From: Lachnoclostridium phytofermentans
GTDB lineage: Bacteria > Bacillota > Clostridia > Lachnospirales > Lachnospiraceae
Direction of reading: 5' to 3'
NCBI RefSeq assembly: GCF_000733755.1
Contig: NZ_JPOF01000003.1
Coordinates: 908,501-972,500 of the forward strand
Length of the DNA: 64,000 nt
In this document: positions 36,301 to 44,353 of the stretch, piece after piece
Layout: every line of letters begins with the position of its first letter
Position numbering within the stretch: position 1 is the stretch's first letter
Program-made: the position numbers and the translations under genes
Notes under the pieces: generated by a model
What the model saw: only the letters and a program-made list of their open reading frames with translations
Databases searched by the model: none
Told to the model about the DNA's origin: nothing

Positions 36301-36885
36301 GACCACGTAATCGCTTCCGGCCAGGATGTAAATATCATGGTATTCGATACTGAAGTTTACTCCAATACAGGTGGACAGTCCTCTAAGGCTACACCAACTG
36401 GTGCAATTGCTCAGTTCGCTGCTGCTGGTAAAGAAGTGAAGAAGAAAGACCTTGCTGCAATCGCTATGAGCTATGGTTACGTATATGTAGCACAGATCGC
36501 TCAGGGTGCTGATTACAATCAGTGTATCAAGGCTATCACAGAAGCTGAGAACTATCCAGGTCCATCCTTAATTATCGCTTATGCACCATGTATCAACCAT
36601 GGTATCAAGGGCGGTATGACAAGTGCTCAGACTGAAGAGAAGCGTGCAGTTGAAGCTGGTTACTGGCACTTATTCAGATTCAATCCTACTTTAAAAGCAG
36701 AAGGAAAGAATCCATTCGTGTTAGATTCTAAGGCTCCAAAGGCTAGCTACCAAGAATTCCTTCAGAGCGAGGTTCGTTACAACAGACTTAGCAGAACAAA
36801 TCCAGAAAGAGCTGCTGCATTATTTGCAAAAGCTGAGCAGGATGCTAAGGAGAAGTACGAGAAGCTTGTAAAGATGGCTGAGTAA
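33358..36885 (+). CDS. nifJ: Pyruvate:ferredoxin (flavodoxin) oxidoreductase
   Basis: A 1175-residue single-chain PFOR converting pyruvate and CoA to acetyl-CoA, CO2 and reduced ferredoxin, the central fermentative step. Domains in order are the N-terminal pyruvate-binding domain (YPITPSSPMADY), transketolase-like domain II, a gamma domain (LRFGDSPIKSTYLI), two 4Fe-4S clusters (CLQCNLCSYVCP and CTGCGSCAHVCP) and the C-terminal TPP domain. The last has CAGCGETPYAKL for the third cluster and GDGWAYDIG for TPP/Mg. Codon use is strongly biased (GCT, GGT, ATC, AAC, TCC) compared with neighbours, as expected for very high expression. Confidence 0.97.
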   Translation: MARKMKTMDGNTAAAHVSYAFTDVAAIYPITPSSPMADYTDMWATQGRKNIFGHEVLLSEMQSEAGAAGAVHGSLQAGALTTTYTASQGLLLMIPNMYKIAGELLPGVINVSARALASHALSIFGDHSDVYACRQTGFAMLCSGNVQETMDLGAVAHLTAIKGRVPFIHFFDGFRTSHEIQKIAIWDYEDLKEMTDMDAVDAFRNRALNPEHPVQRGTAQNPDVFFQAREACNQYYDAIPELTQEYMDKVNAKIGTDYKLFNYYGAADADHVIIAMGSVCDTIEETIDHMNASGAKVGLIKVRLYRPFSAKHLLEAIPASVKQITVLDRTKEPGALGEPLYLDVVAALKDTKFTDIPVLTGRYGLGSKDTTPAQIIAVYNNKEKKNFTIGINDDVTHLSLDLPENPETANKGTTACKFWGLGADGTVGANKNSIKIIGDHTDKYAQAYFDYDSKKSGGVTISHLRFGDSPIKSTYLINKADFVACHMPAYVRRYNMVQDLKKGGTFLLNCSWNMEEIEKNLPGQVKRYMAKNNIKFYTIDGIQIGKEVGLGGRINTILQAAFFKLANIIPIEDAVKYMKDAATASYSKKGDDIVKMNHTAIDRGVEGLVEIKVPAEWANAEDENLAATATVGRPEVLDYVNTILHKVNAQDGNSLPVSAFVENADGTVPLGTAAYEKRGIAIDVPVWNPEICLQCNLCSYVCPHAVIRPVVMTEEQAANAPEGMKMVNMKQMEGKKFAITISVLDCTGCGSCAHVCPEVKGNKALSMDLLENQYDTQKYADYAVTLETPAEILEKFKETTVKGSQFKQPLLEFSGACAGCGETPYAKLITQLYGDRMYIANATGCSSIWGGSSPSTPYTVNKEGKGPAWANSLFEDNAEFGFGMQLAQVALRKRLIESAENLIANSSNADVKAAAEEFLATKDNSTANASASKKLVAALENCGCDNADRANILKNKSFLSKKSQWIFGGDGWAYDIGFGGLDHVIASGQDVNIMVFDTEVYSNTGGQSSKATPTGAIAQFAAAGKEVKKKDLAAIAMSYGYVYVAQIAQGADYNQCIKAITEAENYPGPSLIIAYAPCINHGIKGGMTSAQTEEKRAVEAGYWHLFRFNPTLKAEGKNPFVLDSKAPKASYQEFLQSEVRYNRLSRTNPERAAALFAKAEQDAKEKYEKLVKMAE

Positions 36886-36929
36886 TTTTAAGCAATATAA
36901 GATAATATAATTATATTTTAAGAAAAAAG

Positions 36930-36975
36930 AAAGAGCTGTACACTAGCAGATAACTGCCAGAGCACAGCTCTTTTT
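36930..36975 (+). terminator. Terminator of the PFOR gene
   Basis: AAAGAGCTGT and ACAGCTCTTT form a 10-bp stem followed by TTTTT on the plus strand, 45 bp after the stop. Confidence 0.85.
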
Positions 36976-36998
36976 ATAACTTTGGCAAAGGAGTACAT

Positions 36999-37420
36999 AT
37001 GAAATTACATTATAAAGGGAGATATAATTTAAATAAAGAATCCCTACCACTCTCCTTGGAGGGGTTTTATCTCTGGCGTGTGCCTTTCCCCATGAATTAC
37101 TTCATGCATTATGTTTCAAAGAAGATGTCTACCTTTACACAAACTTAAAACATGGGATGCTATTTGTCGTCGGACCTGAAACTATGAGTAAGGGGCGATT
37201 TATATTCATGTCACTGTTACCCAATCTTGCATTCGGCTTCATTCCATATATTATTGCACTAATCATACCGTCTCAAAGTACTTTGGGTGTCTTTGGTGCT
37301 TTATCCATAGCGATGGGAGCGGGAGACTATATTAATATATTTAATACAATAACCCAAGTACCAAAAGGAGCCAGAACATATTTATATCAGTTTAATTCTT
37401 TTTGGTATATGCCAGAGTAG
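36999..37420 (+). pseudogene. Broken DUF3267 (zincin-like membrane protein) gene
   Basis: A ribosome site (AAAGGAG) and ATG at 36999 start a reading frame with MKLHYKGRYNLNKESLP, typical of DUF3267 proteins. After about 20 codons the homologous frame shifts: LSLACAFPHELLHALCFKED, with an HExxH zinc motif, is read in the frame that continues as HGMLFVVGPE...MGAGDYINIFN to the stop at 37420. The segment between them (membrane helices expected there) is missing. So an internal deletion plus frameshift has disabled the gene, and the ATG at 37157 is only an internal residue. Confidence 0.75.
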
Positions 37421-37478
37421 TCTTACACTAATAGTAGAAATAAGCAAAGGATCACTGTAATGAAATGGCATTATCATT

Positions 37479-37528
37479 AAAACAACAACCGACAGATAAT
37501 CATAGGAGTGTTTGTCGGCTGCTGTTTT
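37479..37528 (+). terminator. Hairpin after the DUF3267 remnant
   Basis: AAAACAACAACCGACA and TGTCGGCTGCTGTTTT form an imperfect 16-bp stem whose strand ends in TTTT on the plus strand. The remaining bases to 37716 carry no clear gene. Confidence 0.55.
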
Positions 37529-37716
37529 GTCTGTATTCTTGTTACAGATGTCATTAGTTTCATAGTAATTGAGAATAGCCTTAATGGAATAAAATACTTC
37601 CGCTAAGCCAAATGCTCGTAATTTTTAACTTTCCATACCAGCATCTAATATTCTTTGTAGTTTTTTGGTAGCGAGGAATTTGTGATCACAAAGCCCATAC
37701 CCATATTGATAAATAT

Positions 37717-38421
37717 TCACTTTCCATAAAGATATTCCCAATTAAGCTCCAAATCTTCTTCCAAAACAATTTCCCCAGTTTCCGAATAAAAACGTAGCTG
37801 AATAGGATAGCTATCAATTATATTAGTCCTAAAATCTGCTATTAGTCCCAAGGTAAAAATCAGATGCTCTAAATTGTCATCTCTTTCCCATTCAAACTTA
37901 GGTTCTTTTTGATTCACTATATGAAAAGAATATACTCCATCTGTTTCCCTTATTCCCTCATATGTGTATGTATTCGTTTCCTTTTTTTCGTTACGATCTA
38001 TATATTCAAAATTAATTGATAGTTCCGCCCTCATTGGTTCTTTCATGTTCGTTGCTACAAAAATCAAGGCATTGTGAAAACTTGAACTATTGTGTGGAAT
38101 CACGGTTATATCACCATGGCTTTTGTAACTAAATAAGTTCCTACCTTTCCACAAATGATAGTTTTTATCAATAGTTCCAACTTGAATATAATCTTGATAA
38201 GTTGCTAAAACGATTTTTGTATTAAAAGAGCTTGGATCTTCACTAATCACAAGGATTTCAGATGGTCCGCTTAAATATGCTTTTTCCATCTTACGAAAAG
38301 CATCCACAGGAGAAAAACTGGCGAAATCCACAACAATAAAACACAATAATAATAGGAGTGATATCAGGACTAAATTACGGATGATACGCCACTTTCTCTT
38401 TAATCTTGGTAACTTAATCAT
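37717..38421 (-). CDS. Single-pass membrane protein, function unknown
   Basis: A 234-residue protein with a basic start and one membrane helix (about 14-32), then an extracellular domain rich in beta-strand-like sequence. No family is recognised. It overlaps the preceding gene by 4 bp and is the last gene of the PadR operon, so it is probably a component of the same envelope function and is repressed by PadR. Confidence 0.65.
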   Translation of the reverse strand: MIKLPRLKRKWRIIRNLVLISLLLLLCFIVVDFASFSPVDAFRKMEKAYLSGPSEILVISEDPSSFNTKIVLATYQDYIQVGTIDKNYHLWKGRNLFSYKSHGDITVIPHNSSSFHNALIFVATNMKEPMRAELSINFEYIDRNEKKETNTYTYEGIRETDGVYSFHIVNQKEPKFEWERDDNLEHLIFTLGLIADFRTNIIDSYPIQLRFYSETGEIVLEEDLELNWEYLYGK

Positions 38422-39251
38422 AGGTCACCTCCCTCAACTGTTGGTATTCGAAGTCGAAAGCTTCTTCCTAAAAAATCATATTGCAGTTCTATCCATTCTG
38501 CCTCTGGCGCTAAATTATTCACCCACACCTCAAACTGACTGCTAAATAGTCGCTCCACTGTAAGATTTCCCACGATACTAGGTTCTCTTCCATACCTTCT
38601 AACATCTGTATAAAAATTCCCTAGATTATCAATCGCTGTCAGACGTTCTATGATTCCTCTCGGAGCATCCAAAAAAGGACTATGTTTGGCTTTTAAAATG
38701 AACTTAAAAACATCATCTCCATATAATTTATCTTCTACCTCATATTCCACCTTCCAATGAAGAACGTTTGGCACAGACAATTGATAACCTTCTATAGTTG
38801 CTTCACAAGTCGGTGTTAAATCAGCAATTAACGTATATTCATTATAATTATTATATTGATCACGATTCTCTTCCCAATAATCCTTTTGTGGCTTTAGCTC
38901 CTCTATCATATTTCCAATCCCGCCAACCTGTTTACTGACAAAAAATATTAAGAGAATAGAAAACACTAGAAGCAACTGAGTAAATCTCCACAAATAACCC
39001 AAGTATGGTCTATGTATTTTTCTCATCATAAGCCCTAGCTCAGTGGCATCTCCCATCGCTTCAATCGCTGATTTCATTGCTTCTTCACGCTTCATGCCAT
39101 CGTTTTCAAAGTCATTTGCTTTATCAAATAGATGTGCAAGTAATTCTTGGTATACCTGCTCTCTATCTGGTTTAAATCTTATGTATCTGCTCGCTTCGTG
39201 GCTCCAATGATAGATGTCTGTAATGTTTGTTTCATTCCTCTTTTCTTTCAT
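38418..39251 (-). CDS. Permease-prefix domain membrane protein
   Basis: A 277-residue protein. Residues about 10-80 (HWSHEASRYIRFKPDREQVYQELLAHLFDKANDFENDG...EAIEAMGDATELG-like) match the permease prefix domain or DUF1700-type region that often accompanies PadR regulators. One membrane helix (about 90-110) and an extracellular domain follow. It starts directly after padR and overlaps the next gene. The function is unknown; in other operons such proteins come with ABC-type permeases, which are missing here. Confidence 0.65.
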   Translation of the reverse strand: MKEKRNETNITDIYHWSHEASRYIRFKPDREQVYQELLAHLFDKANDFENDGMKREEAMKSAIEAMGDATELGLMMRKIHRPYLGYLWRFTQLLLVFSILLIFFVSKQVGGIGNMIEELKPQKDYWEENRDQYNNYNEYTLIADLTPTCEATIEGYQLSVPNVLHWKVEYEVEDKLYGDDVFKFILKAKHSPFLDAPRGIIERLTAIDNLGNFYTDVRRYGREPSIVGNLTVERLFSSQFEVWVNNLAPEAEWIELQYDFLGRSFRLRIPTVEGGDL

Positions 39252-39581
39252 TTAGCCTCCTAATACAACAAGATTGACTTTCTTGGCGAAATACTCCCAC
39301 TCCTGAGTTCTTTTTATTAGATATTTCATTCCCTTATCTGTGATTTTGTAATACTTTCTCTTTCTTCCATTCTCTGCCTCCATCATACGGGACGTTACAT
39401 ACTTTTCTTTCTCTAACGTGTGAAGAATTGGGTAAAGTGTTCCTTCTTTTAGTTGAAATGCATTTTCAGACTTATTCGCAAGTTCTACCACCATTTGATA
39501 TCCATACATCTCTTCTTCTTTAATTAATGATAGAATCAATAATGTATGGCTTCCACTTAATAAATTCTTATCAATATTCAT
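39252..39581 (-). CDS. PadR family transcriptional repressor
   Basis: A 109-residue winged-helix protein of the PadR-s1 group: LLSGSHTLLILSLIKEEEMYGYQMV at the start, KEGTLYPILHTLEKEKYV as recognition and wing, and a C-terminal dimerisation helix. It is likely autoregulated, because a perfect palindrome overlaps the -10 of its own promoter. It heads a three-gene operon with two membrane proteins. Confidence 0.9.
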   Translation of the reverse strand: MNIDKNLLSGSHTLLILSLIKEEEMYGYQMVVELANKSENAFQLKEGTLYPILHTLEKEKYVTSRMMEAENGRKRKYYKITDKGMKYLIKRTQEWEYFAKKVNLVVLGG

Positions 39582-39609
39582 CGAATCCCTCCCTTTATAC
39601 CTTGATAAT

Positions 39610-39646
39610 CTAGGTATATTATACCTAGGTCATCGAGGTAAGTCAA
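39610..39646 (-). promoter_or_regulatory. Promoter of the padR operon with operator on the -10
   Basis: TTGACT (39641-39646), 17 bp and TATAAT (39618-39623) on the minus strand. The -10 is embedded in the perfect palindrome CTAGGTATA-T-TATACCTAG (39610-39628), the expected form of a PadR operator. Confidence 0.8.
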
Positions 39647-39943
39647 GAATAAATATGCCTGTTCAAAAAGCAAAACATTCCATCAACAGATTCATTATTA
39701 ATAGTGCAGTGAGCAATTTTGTGTTAACATTAGATATAAGCGAATCCTCTTTCTTTTTTTGTTTGATCACAAATACTAAAAGAAATAGTTTCCGTTTCCA
39801 GTTCTAATTGAATAGGCGAACCCCTATATTTTACACTTCTGTAATACCAGAAAATAAAATTGCTAGCATCATTGGTATGCTTTATGCAAGGATTTTCTTA
39901 TTCTTATCTGCTAACTTAATATTGGAAAGGGGGATGCGGTAAG

Positions 39944-40810
39944 ATGTGGCATGAGCGTTTAAACAAAGCAATTGACTATATAGAGGAAAATTTAAATGGA
40001 TCTATCGACTTTGATGTCGTGGCAAAGATTATGTGTCAATCCATTATAAATTTTCAACGAACATTTTCTATTATAACAGACTTTTCGATACACGATTATA
40101 TCCGAAGGAGGCGTTTAACCCTAGCTGCTTTTGAATTACAAAACAGTAAAGAAAAGGTAATTGATATCGCTATGAAATACGGTTATGAATCGCCTGAAGC
40201 ATTTACTCGTGCTTTTAAAGAAGTACATGGAATATCACCATCAATAGCACGTAAAGAAGGCAAAGAGCTAAAAACTTTTCCCCGCATCACTTTTCAATTA
40301 ACCATAAAAGGAGATGTAGCAATGGATTACAGAATCGAAACTAAGGATGATTTCTCGGTATATGGTATCGAGAGAATGATATATACGAAGGAAGGTAATG
40401 GTTTGTCAGAGATTCCAGAATTTTGGATGAAATGTGCCAAAAACGGTAGCTTAGAGCGTTTAGCAAATTCAACGAAGACTACCTGTTGTATTAATGCAAT
40501 CTGCAGTTACTATGAAACAATAGGAGATTCCTATCCTTACATGCTCTTTGTTCCTTTTACAAGCGACAGCGATGCAAAAGGATATAGAAAGGTCAATGTG
40601 CCAGCAGCAACCTGGGCTGTGTTTAAAACCGAAAAGCATACACAAGAACAAACTTCAACCATCCTTCAAGGTCTAGTTAAGCGAGTATACACAGAATGGC
40701 TTCCGACTGCAAATTATCAGAAATTGGATGGTTATGAAATGGAACTCTATTATCAAACCGATGATGGCATGTTTTATTGTGAAGAATGGGTAAGAGTAAT
40801 ACCGAAATAA
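39944..40810 (+). CDS. AraC-type regulator with GyrI-like effector-binding domain
   Basis: A 288-residue protein. Residues about 8-105 are an AraC/XylS double helix-turn-helix (DFDVVAKIMCQS and VIDIAMKYGYESPEAFTRAFKEVHG). Residues 115-288 form a GyrI-like/SOUL-type ligand-binding domain (YRIETKDDFSVYGIERMI... FKTEKHTQEQT), as in Rob and the multidrug regulators. It probably responds to small hydrophobic or cationic compounds. It is divergent from the PadR operon and alone in its unit; a GGGGG lies upstream of the ATG. Confidence 0.88.
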   Translation: MWHERLNKAIDYIEENLNGSIDFDVVAKIMCQSIINFQRTFSIITDFSIHDYIRRRRLTLAAFELQNSKEKVIDIAMKYGYESPEAFTRAFKEVHGISPSIARKEGKELKTFPRITFQLTIKGDVAMDYRIETKDDFSVYGIERMIYTKEGNGLSEIPEFWMKCAKNGSLERLANSTKTTCCINAICSYYETIGDSYPYMLFVPFTSDSDAKGYRKVNVPAATWAVFKTEKHTQEQTSTILQGLVKRVYTEWLPTANYQKLDGYEMELYYQTDDGMFYCEEWVRVIPK

Positions 40811-40860
40811 AATAGCAACTTATCTGTTGCTCCTACTAGAGGAATACCTATCTGTAAAAC

Positions 40861-40915
40861 AAAAATACCCCATCACTAATGATATGATGTGATTTCAAAG
40901 TCATGGGGTATTTTT
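40861..40915. terminator. Bidirectional terminator between AraC and GHL10 genes
   Basis: AAAAATACCCCAT and ATGGGGTATTTTT form a perfect 13-bp stem with A/T runs on both sides, between two converging genes. Confidence 0.85.
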
Positions 40916-40962
40916 GTGCTTCTAGCATTCTGTTTTTCTAATTGATTGTTTTTGGGTTTATT

Positions 40963-43020
40963 CTATACCAAAGCTTCCTTTAAAGCAGGTCTTAATGTCT
41001 TCCAATCCGTATAACACAAATCAAAAATCATTGTTCCATCACTATAATCAATACAAGCTTTGGTTCCGATTTTTAATAACTCTTCGGTATTAAGATGTGG
41101 TAGACTCATCGATGCCATCATTGGTACTTGATGGTTTGTAACAATATTTCCTATGGTTGTATACTTTTCAATCATCTCAGAGGTCTCATAGTAACAACCA
41201 ATCATTAAGAAATCAATAAAGTCTACATAACTGGTTTTACTGTATTCTTCTGTATAAAGTTTAGAAACAGGGAAATTAAGTCTCTCATTATATCGAAAAT
41301 CTTTACTTCCCCAGTTCACACCATTCTGATAATATAAATCGAACCAAGACCCAACATAGGCAGCTAAGGCGATTGGCCTGCCTTGAGCTTTTGCATAATC
41401 ATCCACTAATCCTCTTAATCTTTTTGCAAAGCCTTGAATAATACTACTTCTGAAGGTGAGCCATTCTAAATATAGCGGTCCAAATATCATCTTTTGTTCT
41501 GAATCAAAGGAATAAATATCTCCTGGCCATTGAACTAATTCTTTTCCTTTGTTCTTAAGATACTCTACAAACTGAATTCTGGTAACTTCACTAAAATCAG
41601 CATATTGATTATCGTATCTTGTACGATCCATGATGATACCATCGACTTCATAATGATCAAGCAGTTCCTTCACTCGCAATAGTTCAAAGTCTTGAACCTC
41701 TTGATTTGCTGGATTTACATAGCACAACATACAATTTCTCTTGGTTTCTAATACACTTTTTAATTCACCTTGATCTTCAGGAACATGAAGTACTTCTGCC
41801 CAATCCGGATGAGTATTTGGTAAATCAATAGCAAAATCATTCGTTGCGATATTTCCTTCCACAAAGAAGTTAAAACTTGCATAAACCCTTAATCCACTCG
41901 CATGTGCTACTTTTACAAACTCATCTAAGAAATCAATCTCCATCTGGATGGCTTTCTTTGGATTCGTGGTTTCAGTCATATACTTTGCTTTGGATAAGGT
42001 AGCTTTCTTATAAGCTGCATACCCTTCGCATCCTTTTACATCAAGTGCAAACGCTGTAATTCCAGCGTCCTTTGCTGTCTTAATTAAGCTTTCTATTTTT
42101 TCTACCGTATTGGTTGTCTCTGCATTTACATACTGTTCCGCCCACATTATAACTTCTTTAGGTTGATTACTTGGCTGTTTATAAAAAACAATATGCGTAT
42201 GTTTTGAATCTGCTAACTCTTCGCCATCTTCTATCAACGTACAATCGATATAATTTGCACCAAGTGTTAATGGAACAGAAGCTATAAAGCTATCACTTGG
42301 AACTGATACTGTTATTTCTTTAAAGGACCCTTCTCTGCCATCTCCAACCATGATTCTTAACTCGTATTTCTTATCCTTATGGAAATGTTCTAAGCTTCCT
42401 TTCAGTAAAAAGGTATCCTCTTCCACCGTTGCATATTCTTTGGTCCTCATGGTAAGAAATACACTGGTAGAATCCATACGTTTTGCTATAAGGGTTGAGA
42501 GGTCCTGATTATTAATATAGTTCACCCCTAACTTATAGCGAACGACATCTCCTTTTTTGAAACTATCAAAAATATGCTTTGCAAAAGGATTGGTTCCTTC
42601 TTCTATCTCTAGCTTATTATCTTTCTTTCGCAAAGAATCCATAATGGAAGTTAATTCACCTTCCAGATATACAACCATAGCTGCACTTGCAGTCTTTATT
42701 TTCTCAAGTGACGTAATGGAACCAAGTTCAGTGCTATAAACCTCATTCTCGATAACAAATACGGCTTCAGATACCGCTTGATTCTCATCAATACAAATCA
42801 ATAGAGAATTCGATAACGTAGATAGTGTTATATTACTTAATTGATTCGTTGTTAATAGATGTAATATGTCTTTCTGACTACGATCTTTCGTATCTTTAAT
42901 TTCTTCTTTCTCTTCTATATTAACATAATCAATCGGGAATAATTCTCCATGACTTGTGAAATCATATACAAATGCGGTTTCTATACACAAACCTTCGATA
43001 TGAACCTGACATTCTTTCAT
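40963..43020 (-). CDS. Putative glycoside hydrolase (GHL10-like TIM-barrel protein)
   Basis: A 685-residue protein without a signal peptide. The N-terminal 280 residues are beta-rich and not recognised. The C-terminal half is a TIM barrel of the GHL10/alpha-amylase-like superfamily: ITAFALDVKG, ASGLRVYASFNFF, HPDWAEV, VDGIIMDRTRYD (likely catalytic Asp region) and GSWFDLYY. The start at 43020 has GGAGG upstream; the 43041 frame start is rejected. It ends the long amino-sugar operon. The absence of a signal suggests it acts on an imported oligosaccharide. The bond cleaved is unknown. Confidence 0.7.
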   Translation of the reverse strand: MKECQVHIEGLCIETAFVYDFTSHGELFPIDYVNIEEKEEIKDTKDRSQKDILHLLTTNQLSNITLSTLSNSLLICIDENQAVSEAVFVIENEVYSTELGSITSLEKIKTASAAMVVYLEGELTSIMDSLRKKDNKLEIEEGTNPFAKHIFDSFKKGDVVRYKLGVNYINNQDLSTLIAKRMDSTSVFLTMRTKEYATVEEDTFLLKGSLEHFHKDKKYELRIMVGDGREGSFKEITVSVPSDSFIASVPLTLGANYIDCTLIEDGEELADSKHTHIVFYKQPSNQPKEVIMWAEQYVNAETTNTVEKIESLIKTAKDAGITAFALDVKGCEGYAAYKKATLSKAKYMTETTNPKKAIQMEIDFLDEFVKVAHASGLRVYASFNFFVEGNIATNDFAIDLPNTHPDWAEVLHVPEDQGELKSVLETKRNCMLCYVNPANQEVQDFELLRVKELLDHYEVDGIIMDRTRYDNQYADFSEVTRIQFVEYLKNKGKELVQWPGDIYSFDSEQKMIFGPLYLEWLTFRSSIIQGFAKRLRGLVDDYAKAQGRPIALAAYVGSWFDLYYQNGVNWGSKDFRYNERLNFPVSKLYTEEYSKTSYVDFIDFLMIGCYYETSEMIEKYTTIGNIVTNHQVPMMASMSLPHLNTEELLKIGTKACIDYSDGTMIFDLCYTDWKTLRPALKEALV

Positions 43021-43125
43021 TTTGCCTCCATTCCAAAGCACACTTTGTGAATTTTCAATCGATGAGTAGAGGAGTAATTATACTCCCTTACTCTTTCTTA
43101 AATTAACTACCTCTATCTAGAATCA

Positions 43126-43480
43126 TTACTCAGTAAAAATATCTAGTGTCACACTATCAAAGATAAAATAATCAAACGAATCTTTTGCTTTCTTATATTC
43201 TTCTTTTGATTGGATCATCCATGCGAACCTGGTCTCCTTGAATACTCTTCTGCATATTTTTACTGATAACATAACCTTTTCTTTATAATTAAACGCAACA
43301 AAATCAGGCTTCGTTAAGAAGTTCCATAAGAGGTTCAGCCAAGTATAATACCTGATTTTATTCCAGATTCTTTCCCACGAATAAAATTTGCGGATGATTG
43401 ACCACGTAACACCTTTGGACGATTCTTTCGAAACCTGTGTGGCACACATAGGAATGGTATCCTTGTTTCTAATATCCCAT
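43126..43480 (-). pseudogene. C-terminal remnant of a glycerophosphodiester phosphodiesterase-like gene
   Basis: An open frame of about 115 codons runs directly from the end of the RpiR gene, without a start codon of its own (LEWDIRNKDTIPMCATQ...). Its end reads KPDFVAFN...RFAWMIQSKEEYKKAKDSFDYFIFD, which matches the last strands of GDPD barrels (KPDFIAY, AWTVRS, FDxIIFE). The catalytic N-terminal part with HRG and ExD motifs is missing. It is therefore probably a decayed gene left between the regulator and the GHL10 gene. A short real protein from ATG 43449 (107 residues) is less likely. Confidence 0.5.
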
Positions 43481-43486
43481 TCTAGG

Positions 43487-44341
43487 CTACAAAATCTTAG
43501 ATGATATGGATTCTGTCGTCTTCGCTTTATTTAATTTTGATTGATGATAATGCTTTGTAAAATATAATAAATACAAAATATCCAAAATATAGAATTGTAC
43601 CATGGAGGTAGAAGACGCGCCTCCATCTAATGGTCCTTCATTCGAACCACATGGGATGACAACATCGGATATATTTGCAAGATGAGAGTTTACATACCTT
43701 GTTATGCTAACTACCTTACAGCCATTGGATTTAGCAATATTGGCGATTTCTATCGAATCCTTCGTAGAACCAGAATAAGAAAAAATAATTGCTAGATCAC
43801 GGCTTGATAACAGTGCAGCAGACATAAACTGCATATGGCAGTCTGCAATATGTTCTACGTTTGGAAGAATTCTCATAAACTTCATCTTCGCTTCTAACGC
43901 AATAACGCCAGAAGATCCCAAACCAAAAAATTGTATTTTGTTCGCTCCAGATATCATATCCACTACTTTTGTAACAGCTTCAAAATTTAAGCCCTCATAG
44001 GTTTCCGTTAGCGCAGCGATATCGACTGCCAGTGCTTTTTTGCAGATGGTTTGAATATCATCATCCTGACTAATCGAGCCATTAATGGTATAATCGGAGC
44101 CTGTTCTCACCGCTAGATCCTGCGCTAAAAACATCTTAAACTCCTGATAACCATTTAATTTAAGTGCTTTACAAAAACGAAATACTGTAGTGTCCCCAAC
44201 ACCACATACCTCAGCCAAATCTGTAATTGATGTATATAATACCTTCTCCGGATTCTCAAAGACAAAATCAGCTACTATTTTCTCTGATTTTGTAAATTTT
44301 GAATAGGAACCTTCAATTCTTGCAAATATTCCCTCTGCCAT
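43487..44341 (-). CDS. MurR/RpiR family transcriptional regulator
   Basis: A 284-residue regulator with an N-terminal RpiR helix-turn-helix domain (1-77: KSEKIVADFVFENPEKVLYTSITDLAEVCGVGDTTVFRFCKAL region) and a C-terminal SIS sugar-phosphate-binding domain (about 120-260: IQFFGLGSSGVIALEAKMKF). It is expected to sense an amino-sugar phosphate such as GlcNAc-6-P, ManNAc-6-P or GlcN-6-P and to repress the surrounding operon. It follows nanE by 12 bp. Candidate operators are described near the promoters at 55.8 and 59.1 kb. Confidence 0.9.
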   Translation of the reverse strand: MAEGIFARIEGSYSKFTKSEKIVADFVFENPEKVLYTSITDLAEVCGVGDTTVFRFCKALKLNGYQEFKMFLAQDLAVRTGSDYTINGSISQDDDIQTICKKALAVDIAALTETYEGLNFEAVTKVVDMISGANKIQFFGLGSSGVIALEAKMKFMRILPNVEHIADCHMQFMSAALLSSRDLAIIFSYSGSTKDSIEIANIAKSNGCKVVSITRYVNSHLANISDVVIPCGSNEGPLDGGASSTSMVQFYILDILYLLYFTKHYHQSKLNKAKTTESISSKIL

Positions 44342-44353
44342 AAGTACCTCCCC

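Noticed and set aside
37157-37420. ATG at 37157 as an intact 87-residue gene
   Set aside because: Homology with DUF3267 extends upstream of this ATG in the same frame (HELLHALCFKED), so it is an internal methionine of a broken gene.
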